DNA of 64,000 nt from Vibrio sp. SS-MA-C1-2 (GCF_021513135.1 NZ_CP090981.1:2964025-3028024), one strand, 5' to 3'. Numbered from the stretch's first letter, positions 30,443-38,216 are shown. Translations and numbers: made by a program. Notes: generated by a model not told the origin, from the letters alone.

Positions 30443-30868
30443 TTAAGCAACGGAAACCAGTATGTCACCAGAAAACTTTGAGTGTGCCTGAAGTGGTAAC
30501 TCTAGCTCTTTCTCAACTAATTTACTTAATTTATTATAGAATACATCTAATGTTTTCTGAACTTCGTCTTGATGCTCTTTAGGTATCTCATTGTTAATCC
30601 ACTTACCTTCTAAGTCGTATTGACCAAATGTATAGCGGTAAGCAAATCCTTCTTCCAGTGGTGTTAGTTCTAAACACCACCCCCAAAATTCTCTTGATTC
30701 TGGTGTTTTTTCTGGATCAAGACACACAGCAAGGCAATCAAAAAAGTATCCCTCTTTATTCGACTGTTCACTACGAAGGTAAGGACCTAATGCTAGTAAC
30801 TTTGCCATTACTCTTGGGTGACTTAGCACGGGCTTTTTATTTTCTATTTGATTATTATCTTCTGGCAT
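30443..30868 (-). CDS. crl: Sigma-S holoenzyme assembly factor Crl
   Basis: Small protein that helps sigma-S bind RNA polymerase. I start at the ATG at 30868 (141 residues, MPEDNNQIENKK), which has GGAAG about eight bases upstream. The frame is open 31 codons further, but those code a hydrophobic stretch absent from Crl. Family segments are MAKLLALGPYLR, YFFDCLAVCLDPEKTPESRE and FWGWCLELTPLEEGFAY. The gene lies between frsA and proB as in E. coli, but phoE is missing here. Confidence 0.9.
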   Translation of the reverse strand: MPEDNNQIENKKPVLSHPRVMAKLLALGPYLRSEQSNKEGYFFDCLAVCLDPEKTPESREFWGWCLELTPLEEGFAYRYTFGQYDLEGKWINNEIPKEHQDEVQKTLDVFYNKLSKLVEKELELPLQAHSKFSGDILVSVA

Positions 30869-30986
30869 AATTACGCTTCCATGGTATAAGTAATTGAACC
30901 ATGATAACAAAATAAACAATAAAAAATAATAATATTTAACAGGATTTTTACAGCAATCCATTACTATCGCATTTACACACGATATC

Positions 30987-31113
30987 TATACCCTCATACT
31001 TGAAGTTGCTAGGTTGTTCGCTACGCTCGTTCACCCCAATCATATAGCACACCTATACTTATGGGGCACCACTTGCTTGCCGCCGACTAACAACGCCAAT
31101 TACTTTGAGTATA
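30987..31113 (-). repeat. ERIC-like intergenic repeat, full copy, reverse orientation
   Basis: On the + strand it reads TATACCCTCATACTTGAAG to CAATTACTTTGAGTATA, the reverse complement of the other copies, with core TTCACCCCAATCATATAG. Length about 127 bp. Confidence 0.88.
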
Positions 31114-31119
31114 GTCGGT

Positions 31120-31179
31120 CTATGCTCAGGGACCTCACTCACTTGTCGTCTACTAGCAACTCTAATTATTTCAAGTCTA
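31120..31179 (-). repeat. ERIC-like half element next to the full copy
   Basis: Sequence from about 31121 (TATGCTCAGGGACCTCACTC) to CTCTAATTATTTCAAGTCTA repeats the outer half of the adjacent element. The matching other half is not found, so this is a truncated copy. Confidence 0.75.
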
Positions 31180-31218
31180 AAATAATTGCAATATCATTTA
31201 ATTAAGAAATAAATATCA

Positions 31219-32454
31219 TCATTTTTGATCCAGTAACCAATCTAACGCTAACGTAATCGTCTGGTCATAAGCGCTATATTGAGATGTCGACGTTAATACT
31301 TGAGATTTACCTTTCTGACTTGCTCTTGCTAGTAATTCGGTATCTTTCAAGGTCGCAACTGGATCTTTTTCCGCGGTTAAAGCATATATCGGAACCGTTG
31401 TTTTACGGCCAGAGAGTAAACCTTGACGCTTCAATGACCAAATGGCTAATTGCGGTAACATCACCTCTTTTTGTACATTCTGACGGCCAATTCGAGATGC
31501 CATCACATCAATAAACATTGGTGGTATTGAGGCTAAAAGTAATTTTTCGGTAAACATCTCATCGATAATACCGCTAATCGTCGCCACCGCTTTAAATTTA
31601 TCCGGATTAGTAAAAGCTAAGCGCGCTAAAATATTGCCACCAAATCGAAAGCCTAACCCTAAGATATTTTTACTATCTACCCAAGGCACACTTTGTAAAT
31701 GGTTAAGCAAAGCACGATGTAACTCACTGCCATCATTCTGTAATACAAAAGAACGATTCTCTCCGATACTCGGCATATCAATAGACACCATCGCTATCCC
31801 TCGAGGTGCTAGATATTGCTCAAAAAGACGCCATGCTTCAGGTTGTAACATGTCCATTCCACCGGAAACTACAATCGTCGTTAATGGGCGTTGTACTTGC
31901 TCTTGAGGAAGGTGCAAATAAGCGGTCGCTGTTTTTCCATGCAATTTAAAATTCAATTCTCTCACTGCCATCGGTAGCAGTTCAATTCCTTTATGGTAGG
32001 CTTTTTGTGCAAATAGTGCGGCTTGATCCGCCAATGTGTCACCTTTAATATTAGGGTAAGCGGCAACACAAAAATAATGGCTGGCTTTAATGTAAAGTTT
32101 TCCAGCCTCTTCATGATCGTCAGTTTCAGCCGCTCGCTTTTGGTAAATCATACCCGCAGCCGTCCACTCATAAATCCAATTGCCTGGACGATAGCCAATA
32201 ACGGTATCAAGTAGATCAGGATCACTACGTTCTGCGCCTGAATTGGCAATTTTTGCCAATATCTCTTCTTGTTCAATAGGATCAATCCCTAACCAAATCC
32301 ATTGAGCACGTTTTAATACTCGATACCAATGTTTTGTATGGCCTTTACTCGATAAGCCTGAATTATCAGATCGAAAAGAGGTCACAAGAGTTGAGGTCTC
32401 TTTGGCACTTTTATGCTTACTAAAGAGCGTCGTGGAGAGGTTGTTATTAGTCAT
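31219..32454 (-). CDS. frsA: FrsA-like alpha/beta-hydrolase-fold protein
   Basis: Homologue of E. coli FrsA (YafA), which binds the dephosphorylated PTS protein EIIA-Glc and affects respiration versus fermentation; its enzymatic role is disputed. The start at 32454 gives 411 residues (MTNNNLSTTLF) with GAGGAG about 10 bases upstream; an upstream in-frame start would run into the gpt terminator. Matching segments are DTVIGYRPGNWIYEW, PRGIAMVSIDMPSIGENRS and VPWVDSKNILGLGFRFGGN. The elbow reads GFRFGG, so the usual nucleophile Ser is replaced by Arg-Phe, as in E. coli FrsA. Confidence 0.9.
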   Translation of the reverse strand: MTNNNLSTTLFSKHKSAKETSTLVTSFRSDNSGLSSKGHTKHWYRVLKRAQWIWLGIDPIEQEEILAKIANSGAERSDPDLLDTVIGYRPGNWIYEWTAAGMIYQKRAAETDDHEEAGKLYIKASHYFCVAAYPNIKGDTLADQAALFAQKAYHKGIELLPMAVRELNFKLHGKTATAYLHLPQEQVQRPLTTIVVSGGMDMLQPEAWRLFEQYLAPRGIAMVSIDMPSIGENRSFVLQNDGSELHRALLNHLQSVPWVDSKNILGLGFRFGGNILARLAFTNPDKFKAVATISGIIDEMFTEKLLLASIPPMFIDVMASRIGRQNVQKEVMLPQLAIWSLKRQGLLSGRKTTVPIYALTAEKDPVATLKDTELLARASQKGKSQVLTSTSQYSAYDQTITLALDWLLDQK

Positions 32455-32493
32455 TAGAAATGTCTCCTCGAAAATAAAAGAAGGGTCTACAAT

Positions 32494-32526
32494 ACAGAAA
32501 AAGGCCACCGAAGTGACCTTTTTTTA
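32494..32526 (-). terminator. UUCG-tetraloop terminator after gpt
   Basis: On the minus strand AAGGTCAC pairs with GTGGCCTT around TTCG (stem arms 32513-32520 and 32501-32508), followed by TTTTTCTG. The c(UUCG)g loop is unusually stable. It separates gpt from frsA. Confidence 0.88.
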
Positions 32527-32594
32527 TGTCAATTATGATCCCAAGCTCATTTAAGAAATTATCGAGGGAAAATTAACTATGGAATGGCAGGACA

Positions 32595-33053
32595 TTATTT
32601 ACGCTTGTAGATTGGATCAACGAAATCAACCGTCATATCCCATGGTTGCTCAATCCAAGTATCTTGGGCAATATCAACAACATAATCATCAACTAAGTGA
32701 CGACCAGCAGGCTTAGCACATACAGTCACGAACTTACCTTTTGGATACATTTGGCGGATCATTTCAGCCGTACCACCGGTATCGACAAGATCATCAATGA
32801 TTAAAAAACCTTCGCCATCGCCTTCTACTTTCTTAAGCACTTTAAGATCGTGTTGCTCATCATGGCTATAACTTGCGATACATACCGTATCAACATAACG
32901 AATACCTAACTCACGAGCTAGAATTGCGGCAGGAACTAACCCACCACGACTAACTGCAATAATTCCTTTCCACTGTTCGACTGGTAGCTGACGCTCAGCA
33001 AGTTGACGAGTGTAAGACTGAATATTATCCCATGTAATAATAAATTTGCTCAT
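32595..33053 (-). CDS. gpt: Xanthine-guanine phosphoribosyltransferase
   Basis: Purine salvage enzyme converting xanthine and guanine to XMP and GMP using PRPP. The 152 residues match E. coli Gpt in length and sequence: [20 protein letters not shown], then the PRPP-binding loop [15 protein letters not shown] and the C-terminal [13 protein letters not shown]. It lies between frsA and pepD, as in E. coli. Confidence 0.96.
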   Translation of the reverse strand: MSKFIITWDNIQSYTRQLAERQLPVEQWKGIIAVSRGGLVPAAILARELGIRYVDTVCIASYSHDEQHDLKVLKKVEGDGEGFLIIDDLVDTGGTAEMIRQMYPKGKFVTVCAKPAGRHLVDDYVVDIAQDTWIEQPWDMTVDFVDPIYKRK

Positions 33054-33285
33054 AAAGACCTTCGAATCAGTAATTTTGGCTATTCGTTAAAAAGAAAGAT
33101 GAGTACGATACATCCAACCCACTTAAATATTGCCTTAAATTGTAACTGGTCAAACGTTTGCATTCCACTAAGATCACACAATTAAGGATAATTTTTATTA
33201 ATCTGGTTATTTTAACTTCATTTTTGCTTTAATTTATTGTCACTCACTCTAAATATTGCGTGAGATAACAAAATCCAGATATAAA

Positions 33286-33311
33286 AAAACCACCGATTAA
33301 AGGTGGTTTTT
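33286..33311 (-). terminator. Terminator after the candidate small ORF
   Basis: AAAACCACC at 33286-33294 pairs with GGTGGTTTT at 33302-33310 around a seven-base loop, with A and T runs outside on both strands. On the minus strand it lies 40 bp after the stop of the small ORF. Confidence 0.85.
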
Positions 33312-33350
33312 CTCTACACTATATTTACAGCCAATCTATAAAGATTAAAC

Positions 33351-33437
33351 TTAGTAACCAAACAACGATGAATATTTGAAGATGTTGTACTGGTTAGCGC
33401 GAGTGGTCCAATAGTTTTTTGCTACGATGCTATACAT
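33351..33437 (-). CDS. Candidate small protein, 28 residues, function unknown
   Basis: ATG at 33437 to TAA at 33351. It begins MYSIVAKNYW and ends KYSSLFGY, with five Tyr and one Trp among 28 residues, no membrane segment and no Cys. AGAGG at 33446-33450 lies eight bases before the ATG, and an intrinsic terminator follows the stop, so the unit looks like a complete gene. I do not recognise the protein. It could instead be an sRNA or a leader with no neighbour to control, since gpt is further down the same strand but beyond the terminator. Real translation is plausible, not shown. Confidence 0.55.
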   Translation of the reverse strand: MYSIVAKNYWTTRANQYNIFKYSSLFGY

Positions 33438-33637
33438 GATAATTACCTCTAGTCACGTTAAATCAAATGATTCGATATCAACTTCATTGCCGTTGCAATT
33501 TACACTGCTAACTCTCAATTAAGTAAAGTATAAAACTACAATTAGATAGATATCATTGACGATATAACTCGGTTCCGTGGAGGCATATAAATGGGTTCAA
33601 TCCTTGAACTGATTTACGTATCGATTTACTCTGTTAA

Positions 33638-33692
33638 TGTGATCAGGTTAACAGAAATAAAATTAATTACAACAACTGAGATGTAGATCACA
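33638..33692. promoter_or_regulatory. Two CRP-like sites in the gpt-pepD gap
   Basis: TGTGATCAGGTTAACA at 33638-33653 and TGAGATGTAGATCACA at 33677-33692 each match TGTGA-N6-TCACA with one mismatch in the two half-sites, centres 39 bp apart. They could serve pepD (240-290 bp downstream) or the small minus-strand ORF (about 200-250 bp away). Matches are read directly; binding is inference. Confidence 0.5.
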
Positions 33693-33860
33693 GTTTTATT
33701 TTAAAAAATATTCGAAGCAAACGTTTATCTGATGATCAAATATCACAATCGTCACCTCTAACGGACGAACTTAATCAAAACTAATAAGTAACATCTTACT
33801 TTTGTCAGTTAATTTCACTACCGCCTCCCTTTATGCAGTGGTATTCTTTCCTTAACTATC

Positions 33861-33886
33861 TATACCTAAAGTCATTGAAGGGTATA
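33861..33886. repeat. ERIC-like element reduced to its two ends
   Basis: TATACCTAAAGTCATTGAAG followed by GGTATA is a 26-bp remnant in which the left terminus runs straight into the right terminus; the central 100 bp is gone. It lies 44 bp upstream of the pepD start. Confidence 0.75.
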
Positions 33887-33929
33887 AAACTTTTATTTTA
33901 TTATATTTTCTCACATCAAGGAGATCACT

Positions 33930-35390
33930 GTGTCTGAGATGAGCCAACTATCGCCAGCACCTGTATGGCATTTTTTCGAAAAAATCTGTTCAATTCCTCA
34001 CCCTTCGAAGCATGAAGAGGCATTAGCTCAATATATCGTATCTTGGGCTCAAGAGAGTCATCTTGATGTTCGTCGTGATAATGTGGGCAATATCATTATT
34101 AAAAAGCCAGCAACGGCAGGAATGGAAAATCGTAAAGGTACGGTTCTTCAAGCCCATTTAGATATGGTTCCGCAAAAGAATGAAGATACTGACCATGATT
34201 TTACAACAGATCCAATTCAAACTTATGTTGATGGCGAATGGTTAACAGCTAAGGGGACAACATTAGGTGCAGATAATGGCATTGGCATGGCAACAGCACT
34301 CGCTGTCCTTGCTGCTGATGATATAAAACATGGTCCACTTGAAGTACTTCTCACTATTGATGAAGAAGCAGGTATGACAGGTGCTTTTGGTTTAGAAGCA
34401 GGTTGGTTAGAAGGTGATATTCTTCTCAATACCGATTCTGAACAAGAGGGTGAAGTCTACATGGGTTGTGCTGGCGGTGTTGATGGTGCATTTACTTTCA
34501 ACATTACTCGTCAAGCGCAAGCTCAAGGTTCAGTTGTACGTCAGTTAACCTTAAAAGGATTAAAAGGCGGTCACTCTGGCTGTGATATTCACACTGGCCG
34601 TGGTAATGCAAACAAACTTCTTGGTCGTTTCTTAGCGATGTATGCTAATGAATTAGAGCTTGGCTTGATTGAATTCCGTGGGGGCAGTTTACGTAATGCA
34701 ATCCCTCGTGAAGGCTTCGTTACGGTTGCCGTTCCTACAGAAAACGCTGAGAAACTTGAGCAACTATTTACTGAGTACACCGCATTACTCACTCAAGAGA
34801 TGGGTAAGGTTGAAACTAGCATTGTTTCTTTTGTGACAGCCATTGAATCATCAATGAGCGTACTCTCTTCTGAGTCACAAGCCCGTTTTGTTGCAGGCTT
34901 AAATGCGTGTCCGAACGGCGTGCTTCGTATGAGTGATGATATTGAAGGTGTAGTTGAAACATCACTAAATGTCGGTGTTATCACCACCGAAGATGATAAA
35001 ATCACCGTACTTTGTCTAATTCGCTCTCTTATTGATTCAGGCAAAGAAATGGCAGAAGGTATGTTAGCTTCTGTTGCCCAATTAGCGGGTGCTGAAATTG
35101 AATTCTCTGGCGCTTACCCTGGTTGGAAGCCTGATGCAGACTCTGAGATCATGCATATATTCCGTGATGTTTATCAAGATATCTACGGCCACAAGCCAAA
35201 TATTATGGTAATTCACGCTGGCCTTGAGTGCGGTCTATTTAAGAAGCCTTATCCAAACATGGATATGATCTCTTTTGGTCCAACGATCAAGTTCCCTCAC
35301 TCTCCCGATGAGAAAGTTAACATTGCGACTGTCGGTGAATTCTGGCGTCAAATGATTGCGATGCTTGAGAACATTCCCGCTAAAGCATAG
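33930..35390 (+). CDS. pepD: Cytosolic dipeptidase PepD (aminoacyl-histidine dipeptidase)
   Basis: M20-family zinc dipeptidase (carnosinase-like) used in peptide turnover. The 486 residues begin at GTG 33930 with AAGGAGA eight bases upstream and match E. coli PepD from MSEMSQLSPAPVW onward. Metal-site segments are LQAHLDMVPQK, TTLGADNGIGMATALAVL, TIDEEAGMTGAFG and NTDSEQEGEVYMGCAGG, with a late IHAGLECGLFKKPYP. It stands alone between divergent or convergent neighbours and ends at its own terminator. Confidence 0.96.
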   Translation: MSEMSQLSPAPVWHFFEKICSIPHPSKHEEALAQYIVSWAQESHLDVRRDNVGNIIIKKPATAGMENRKGTVLQAHLDMVPQKNEDTDHDFTTDPIQTYVDGEWLTAKGTTLGADNGIGMATALAVLAADDIKHGPLEVLLTIDEEAGMTGAFGLEAGWLEGDILLNTDSEQEGEVYMGCAGGVDGAFTFNITRQAQAQGSVVRQLTLKGLKGGHSGCDIHTGRGNANKLLGRFLAMYANELELGLIEFRGGSLRNAIPREGFVTVAVPTENAEKLEQLFTEYTALLTQEMGKVETSIVSFVTAIESSMSVLSSESQARFVAGLNACPNGVLRMSDDIEGVVETSLNVGVITTEDDKITVLCLIRSLIDSGKEMAEGMLASVAQLAGAEIEFSGAYPGWKPDADSEIMHIFRDVYQDIYGHKPNIMVIHAGLECGLFKKPYPNMDMISFGPTIKFPHSPDEKVNIATVGEFWRQMIAMLENIPAKA

Positions 35391-35407
35391 TAATTCGCTT
35401 TAACATT

Positions 35408-35442
35408 AAAAGAGCATCTCAATGAGGTGCTCTTTTTTTTAT
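35408..35442 (+). terminator. Intrinsic terminator after pepD
   Basis: AGAGCATCTC pairs with GAGGTGCTCT around AAT (about 35411-35433), followed by a run of T. Confidence 0.9.
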
Positions 35443-35475
35443 ATAAATTTGACTCTAGAAAACGTAAAAACCACC

Positions 35476-35603
35476 TATACCCAAAGTAATTGGAGTTGCT
35501 AGTAGGCGGCAAGTGGATGAGGCCCCATGAGTCAAGGTGTACTCTATGATTGGGGCGAATAAATATAGCCAACAACTTCGCAACTTCAAGTAAGAAGGGT
35601 ATA
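35476..35603 (+). repeat. ERIC-like intergenic repeat, full 128-bp copy
   Basis: Termini TATACCCAAAGTAATTGG and CTTCAAGTAAGAAGGGTATA. It lies between the convergent genes pepD and dinB, 26 bp from the dinB stop. Confidence 0.88.
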
Positions 35604-35628
35604 TCAGTTAATTTTTTAAAAGAAACGG

Positions 35629-36699
35629 CTACCAAGGCAACGTTAATTGCGCATTCAAACTGATGGGTTCAACACCGACATTCAAACCAACTAAACGAAT
35701 ACTTCTGCCATTACTTCTGCCGATGGCTTCTTGGCAGAGAGAGATAAAAAAGTCTTTATCTAAAACGTCATGTTTATGTTCAACGGTGGTTTGTTGAAAA
35801 TCATTAAATTTCAGTTTTACGCCAAGTTTAGTAATGATTTTATCCTCTAATGCTTTATTGACTCTTCCCTCTAGATCTAAATAAAGGGTATCGATAACAT
35901 CAATACATTGTTCGATATTATAGATATCGGTTAAAAAGGTTCTTTCAACACCAACACTTTTTCTAACTCGTTCAACAACAATGGGACGATTATCAATAGA
36001 GTGACAGCGCTGCCATAAAGTATGTCCAAATTTGCCGAACTGTTTTAATAACGCAGTTTGATCGTAGGCTTTAATATCCTTCCCTTTGAACAATCCTAAT
36101 CGATGTAATTTCTCAAGGGTCACTTTACCGACACCAGATATTTTACCGAGTTCAAGTTCGGCAATAAATGGGTCTATTTTTTCAGGAGGAACAACACAAA
36201 TCCCATTGGGTTTGTTGATATCAGAAGCCACCTTAGCGACAAACTTTAACGGAGCAACACCGGCTGAAGCTGTAAGATTAAGTTCTTGTTCAATTGTTTG
36301 ACAAATATCTTGAGCAATCCGTGTCGCAGAGCCTTTGAATAGAGAGGAGTCGGTCACATCAAGGTAAGCCTCATCTAAAGATAGAGGTTCGATAATAGTT
36401 GTATACCTAGAAAATATTTGATGGATCTGTTTAGAGACTTGGCGATATTTTTCCATGTTTCCAGAGATCACAGTAAGATTAGGACATAACTGCAAAGCTT
36501 TCGCTGTCGACATTGCTGAACGAACACCAAACTCACGCGCTTCATAATTACAGGTTGAGAGTACCCCACGCCCTTTCTTGCCTCCAATCGCCATTGGTAT
36601 GCCCCGCAATTCAGGATTATCCCTCATTTCTACCGATGCATAATAACTATCCATATCAACGTGGATAATTTTTCGATTTTTTGTTACTGGCTCACTCAT
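35629..36699 (-). CDS. dinB: DNA polymerase IV (Y-family translesion polymerase)
   Basis: Error-prone polymerase induced by DNA damage. The ATG at 36699 gives 356 residues; E. coli DinB starts eight residues later in the alignment. Family motifs: HVDMDSYYASVE (catalytic Asp), YEAREFGVRSAMSTAKA, SLDEAYLDVTD (catalytic Asp-Glu), and KFAKVASD-like LKFVAKVASDINKPNG. A GTG 16 codons upstream is in frame but encodes a hydrophobic stretch with no proper ribosome binding site. A LexA-type site touches the ATG, and no Shine-Dalgarno exists. Confidence 0.93.
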   Translation of the reverse strand: MSEPVTKNRKIIHVDMDSYYASVEMRDNPELRGIPMAIGGKKGRGVLSTCNYEAREFGVRSAMSTAKALQLCPNLTVISGNMEKYRQVSKQIHQIFSRYTTIIEPLSLDEAYLDVTDSSLFKGSATRIAQDICQTIEQELNLTASAGVAPLKFVAKVASDINKPNGICVVPPEKIDPFIAELELGKISGVGKVTLEKLHRLGLFKGKDIKAYDQTALLKQFGKFGHTLWQRCHSIDNRPIVVERVRKSVGVERTFLTDIYNIEQCIDVIDTLYLDLEGRVNKALEDKIITKLGVKLKFNDFQQTTVEHKHDVLDKDFFISLCQEAIGRSNGRSIRLVGLNVGVEPISLNAQLTLPW

Positions 36700-36700
36700 A

Positions 36701-36716
36701 CTGTAAATATAACCAG
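36701..36716 (-). promoter_or_regulatory. LexA (SOS) box at the dinB start
   Basis: CTGTAAATATAACCAG at 36701-36716 fits CTG-N10-CAG, the gammaproteobacterial LexA consensus, with an A/T-rich centre. It ends one base before the dinB ATG. Confidence 0.85.
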
Positions 36717-36734
36717 TTATAAAATAAATAGCAA
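36706..36734 (-). promoter_or_regulatory. dinB promoter, overlapping the LexA box
   Basis: On the minus strand TTGCTA and TATATT are 17 bp apart. The -10 box ends six bases before the dinB ATG, so transcription would start at or next to the A of ATG, leaving no leader. The LexA site covers the -10 region. Boxes are read directly; the start site is inference. Confidence 0.55.
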
Positions 36735-36796
36735 AAAAAAACGTCACCTCCAGTTAGCTTAACTTCTATAAGATTAAGTTAATTGGAAGATGACGC
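36733..36796 (-). terminator. Terminator of the nqr-apbE-nqrM transcript
   Basis: On the minus strand CGTCATCTTCCAATTAACTT pairs with the downstream complement around 36741-36763 using several G-U pairs, forming a stem of about 20 bp, followed by nine T (36733-36741). The T tract runs into the dinB -35 box. Confidence 0.85.
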
Positions 36797-36818
36797 TTTA
36801 TTTATATTGCTAAGTTAA

Positions 36819-37040
36819 TTAAGCAATACGATCTTTATTCCATTCAGCTTGCTTGGCTGCTCGTGCTTCACGCTTTAAACGCGCATCACAAGGTTCTGGG
36901 CAATCACACTCTTTTTCGATACCAACGCTACCTAAACCACCACAGCTTCCACTGATAGTTTTACGTTTGATAATGTAGCCGATTGACATAGCGCCAATCA
37001 CTAATAAAAAAGTGCCAAATGTAATTAGAAAAGTACTCAT
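36819..37040 (-). CDS. nqrM: NqrM, Na+-NQR maturation protein (DUF539)
   Basis: Small membrane protein thought to deliver iron to the Cys-ligated Fe site between NqrD and NqrE. The 73 residues have one N-terminal membrane helix (about 3-24) and the Cys-rich motif CGGLGSVGIEKECDCPEPCD (four Cys). It overlaps the end of apbE by four bases, so the two are coupled. Confidence 0.93.
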   Translation of the reverse strand: MSTFLITFGTFLLVIGAMSIGYIIKRKTISGSCGGLGSVGIEKECDCPEPCDARLKREARAAKQAEWNKDRIA

Positions 37041-38068
37041 TTGGTTTTACTCCACGACTTCATGTAAGGTTTAAAAGCGGTTGAAGCATACTCTTCAAAA
37101 CCATCTTTCGTTTGAACAATTAAAAAGACAGCTAAATTTTCTTTTTCCGCAACTTCTAGCCCTTTCTCTGGACCAAGGACATCGAGCCCGGTTGCAAATG
37201 CATCTGCTGTCATACAAGATTTAGCAACTACTGTAACAGAAACAAGCTGACTTGTAATCGGTCGACCTGTTTTTGGGTTTATAGTATGAGAGTAACGGAC
37301 GCCATCTTGATCAAAGAAGTTACGATAATCACCTGATGTAGCAATCGCCATATCTCCCGGAGCAATAATACCTTGAACGGCTGTCTCTCCCGGTGCTGGA
37401 CGTTCGATCGCCACACGCCAAGGAACATTTTTACTGTTATGCCCACGAACACGAAGCTCTCCGCCTACTTCAACAAGGTAGTTTTTCATCCCGATACGAT
37501 CGAGATAATCAGCGGCTTGATCAACACCAAATCCTTTAGCAATCGATGAGAGATCAACATAAAGCTCAGGGATCTGTTTAGTCATCGTGTTATCAGTCAC
37601 AGATAAATTTTGAATCCCCACATGACTTAATCTTTCTGCAATATCTTGCTCAGATGGAACACGATCAGGACGCCCATCTGGTCCAAAACCCCAAAGGTTA
37701 ACCAAAGGGCCAACCGTCACATCAAGCGCACCATCTGTTGCTTTGCTAATTCTAATCGCCTCTTTGACAACTTTAGTCATCTCAGCAGAAGCCATAATAG
37801 GTGTTGTTTGACGAGATTGGTTAAATTGGCTTAATTCAGAATCAGGCTTATACGTAGACATCTTGCCATTAACTGCTTCTAATTCATCATCAAGTGCAGC
37901 TTGCAGTGTTGCTTTGTCTGGCATACCGTCTTGAGACACAACTTTAATCGAATAGTAGGTTCCCATCGTTTGTCCAGTCATGTGGATCTCAGTGGGAGGT
38001 TGACTACAACCGGTCACTAAAAATGCAAAACTTAATAAAACGAGCCAATGGCGAAATTTCTTAATCAT
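37037..38068 (-). CDS. apbE: FAD:protein FMN transferase ApbE
   Basis: Periplasmic lipoprotein that attaches FMN to threonines of NqrB and NqrC. The 343 residues begin with a lipoprotein signal ending LVTGC (Cys21). Family segments are GQTMGTYYSIKV, the flavin-site region VDLSSIAKGFGVDQAA, and IATSGDYRNFF, then SHTINPKTGRPI. It follows nqrF after a terminator-like hairpin and an extended -10 sequence, so it may have its own promoter. Confidence 0.95.
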   Translation of the reverse strand: MIKKFRHWLVLLSFAFLVTGCSQPPTEIHMTGQTMGTYYSIKVVSQDGMPDKATLQAALDDELEAVNGKMSTYKPDSELSQFNQSRQTTPIMASAEMTKVVKEAIRISKATDGALDVTVGPLVNLWGFGPDGRPDRVPSEQDIAERLSHVGIQNLSVTDNTMTKQIPELYVDLSSIAKGFGVDQAADYLDRIGMKNYLVEVGGELRVRGHNSKNVPWRVAIERPAPGETAVQGIIAPGDMAIATSGDYRNFFDQDGVRYSHTINPKTGRPITSQLVSVTVVAKSCMTADAFATGLDVLGPEKGLEVAEKENLAVFLIVQTKDGFEEYASTAFKPYMKSWSKTK

Positions 38069-38158
38069 TCATCCACCTCAAGACATAAAAAACATTTGAT
38101 TTTATGTATTAAAGAAATCAATTAGATAGTAAATAATAAATAATGAAAATTTATTATC

Positions 38159-38167
38159 ATTATAACA
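38159..38167 (-). promoter_or_regulatory. Extended -10 promoter candidate for apbE-nqrM
   Basis: On the minus strand TGTTATAAT fits the extended -10 consensus TGnTATAAT exactly. The -35 position (CCGTAA) is poor, as is common with an extended -10. It lies about 90 bp upstream of apbE, immediately after the nqrF terminator hairpin. Confidence 0.6.
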
Positions 38168-38199
38168 AAAATGGCTAACCTTTACGGCTAGCCATTTTA
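38167..38199 (-). terminator. Terminator-like hairpin after nqrF
   Basis: AAAATGGCTA at 38168-38177 pairs with TAGCCATTTT at 38189-38198 around an 11-base loop; on the minus strand TTTTTG follows. It lies 18 bp past the nqrF stop and would end, or attenuate, the nqrA-F transcript. Confidence 0.82.
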
Positions 38200-38216
38200 T
38201 CGGTATTGAGATCTAC

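Larger units (their letters stand above)
30869..31218. other. frsA-crl intergenic region
   Basis: Mostly repeat: a full ERIC-like copy in reverse orientation plus a second right half beside it. The crl promoter lies in the 120 bp next to crl and was not resolved. ORFs crossing the repeat are repeat sequence, not genes. Confidence 0.65.
33054..33929. other. gpt-pepD intergenic region (876 bp)
   Basis: The longest gap in the window. It holds a terminator hairpin, a candidate 28-residue ORF on the minus strand, two CRP-like sites and a repeat collapsed to its two ends. The remainder is AT-rich. The first 230 bp next to gpt show no other feature I can support. Confidence 0.7.

Noticed and set aside
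30443-30961. Longer Crl with a hydrophobic N-terminus
   Set aside because: The extra 31 codons are absent from Crl, and the internal ATG at 30868 has a proper ribosome binding site.
31014-31205. 63-codon + strand ORF between crl and frsA
   Set aside because: It is made of the ERIC-like repeat and its adjacent half copy; the repeat family is non-coding elsewhere.
31219-32454. frsA as an inactivated hydrolase pseudogene because the nucleophile Ser is missing
   Set aside because: E. coli FrsA has the same GFRFG elbow; the frame is intact and the rest of the protein is conserved.
35348-35635. 95-codon minus-strand ORF after dinB
   Set aside because: It covers the repeat, the pepD terminator and the end of pepD; no ribosome binding site or homology is visible.
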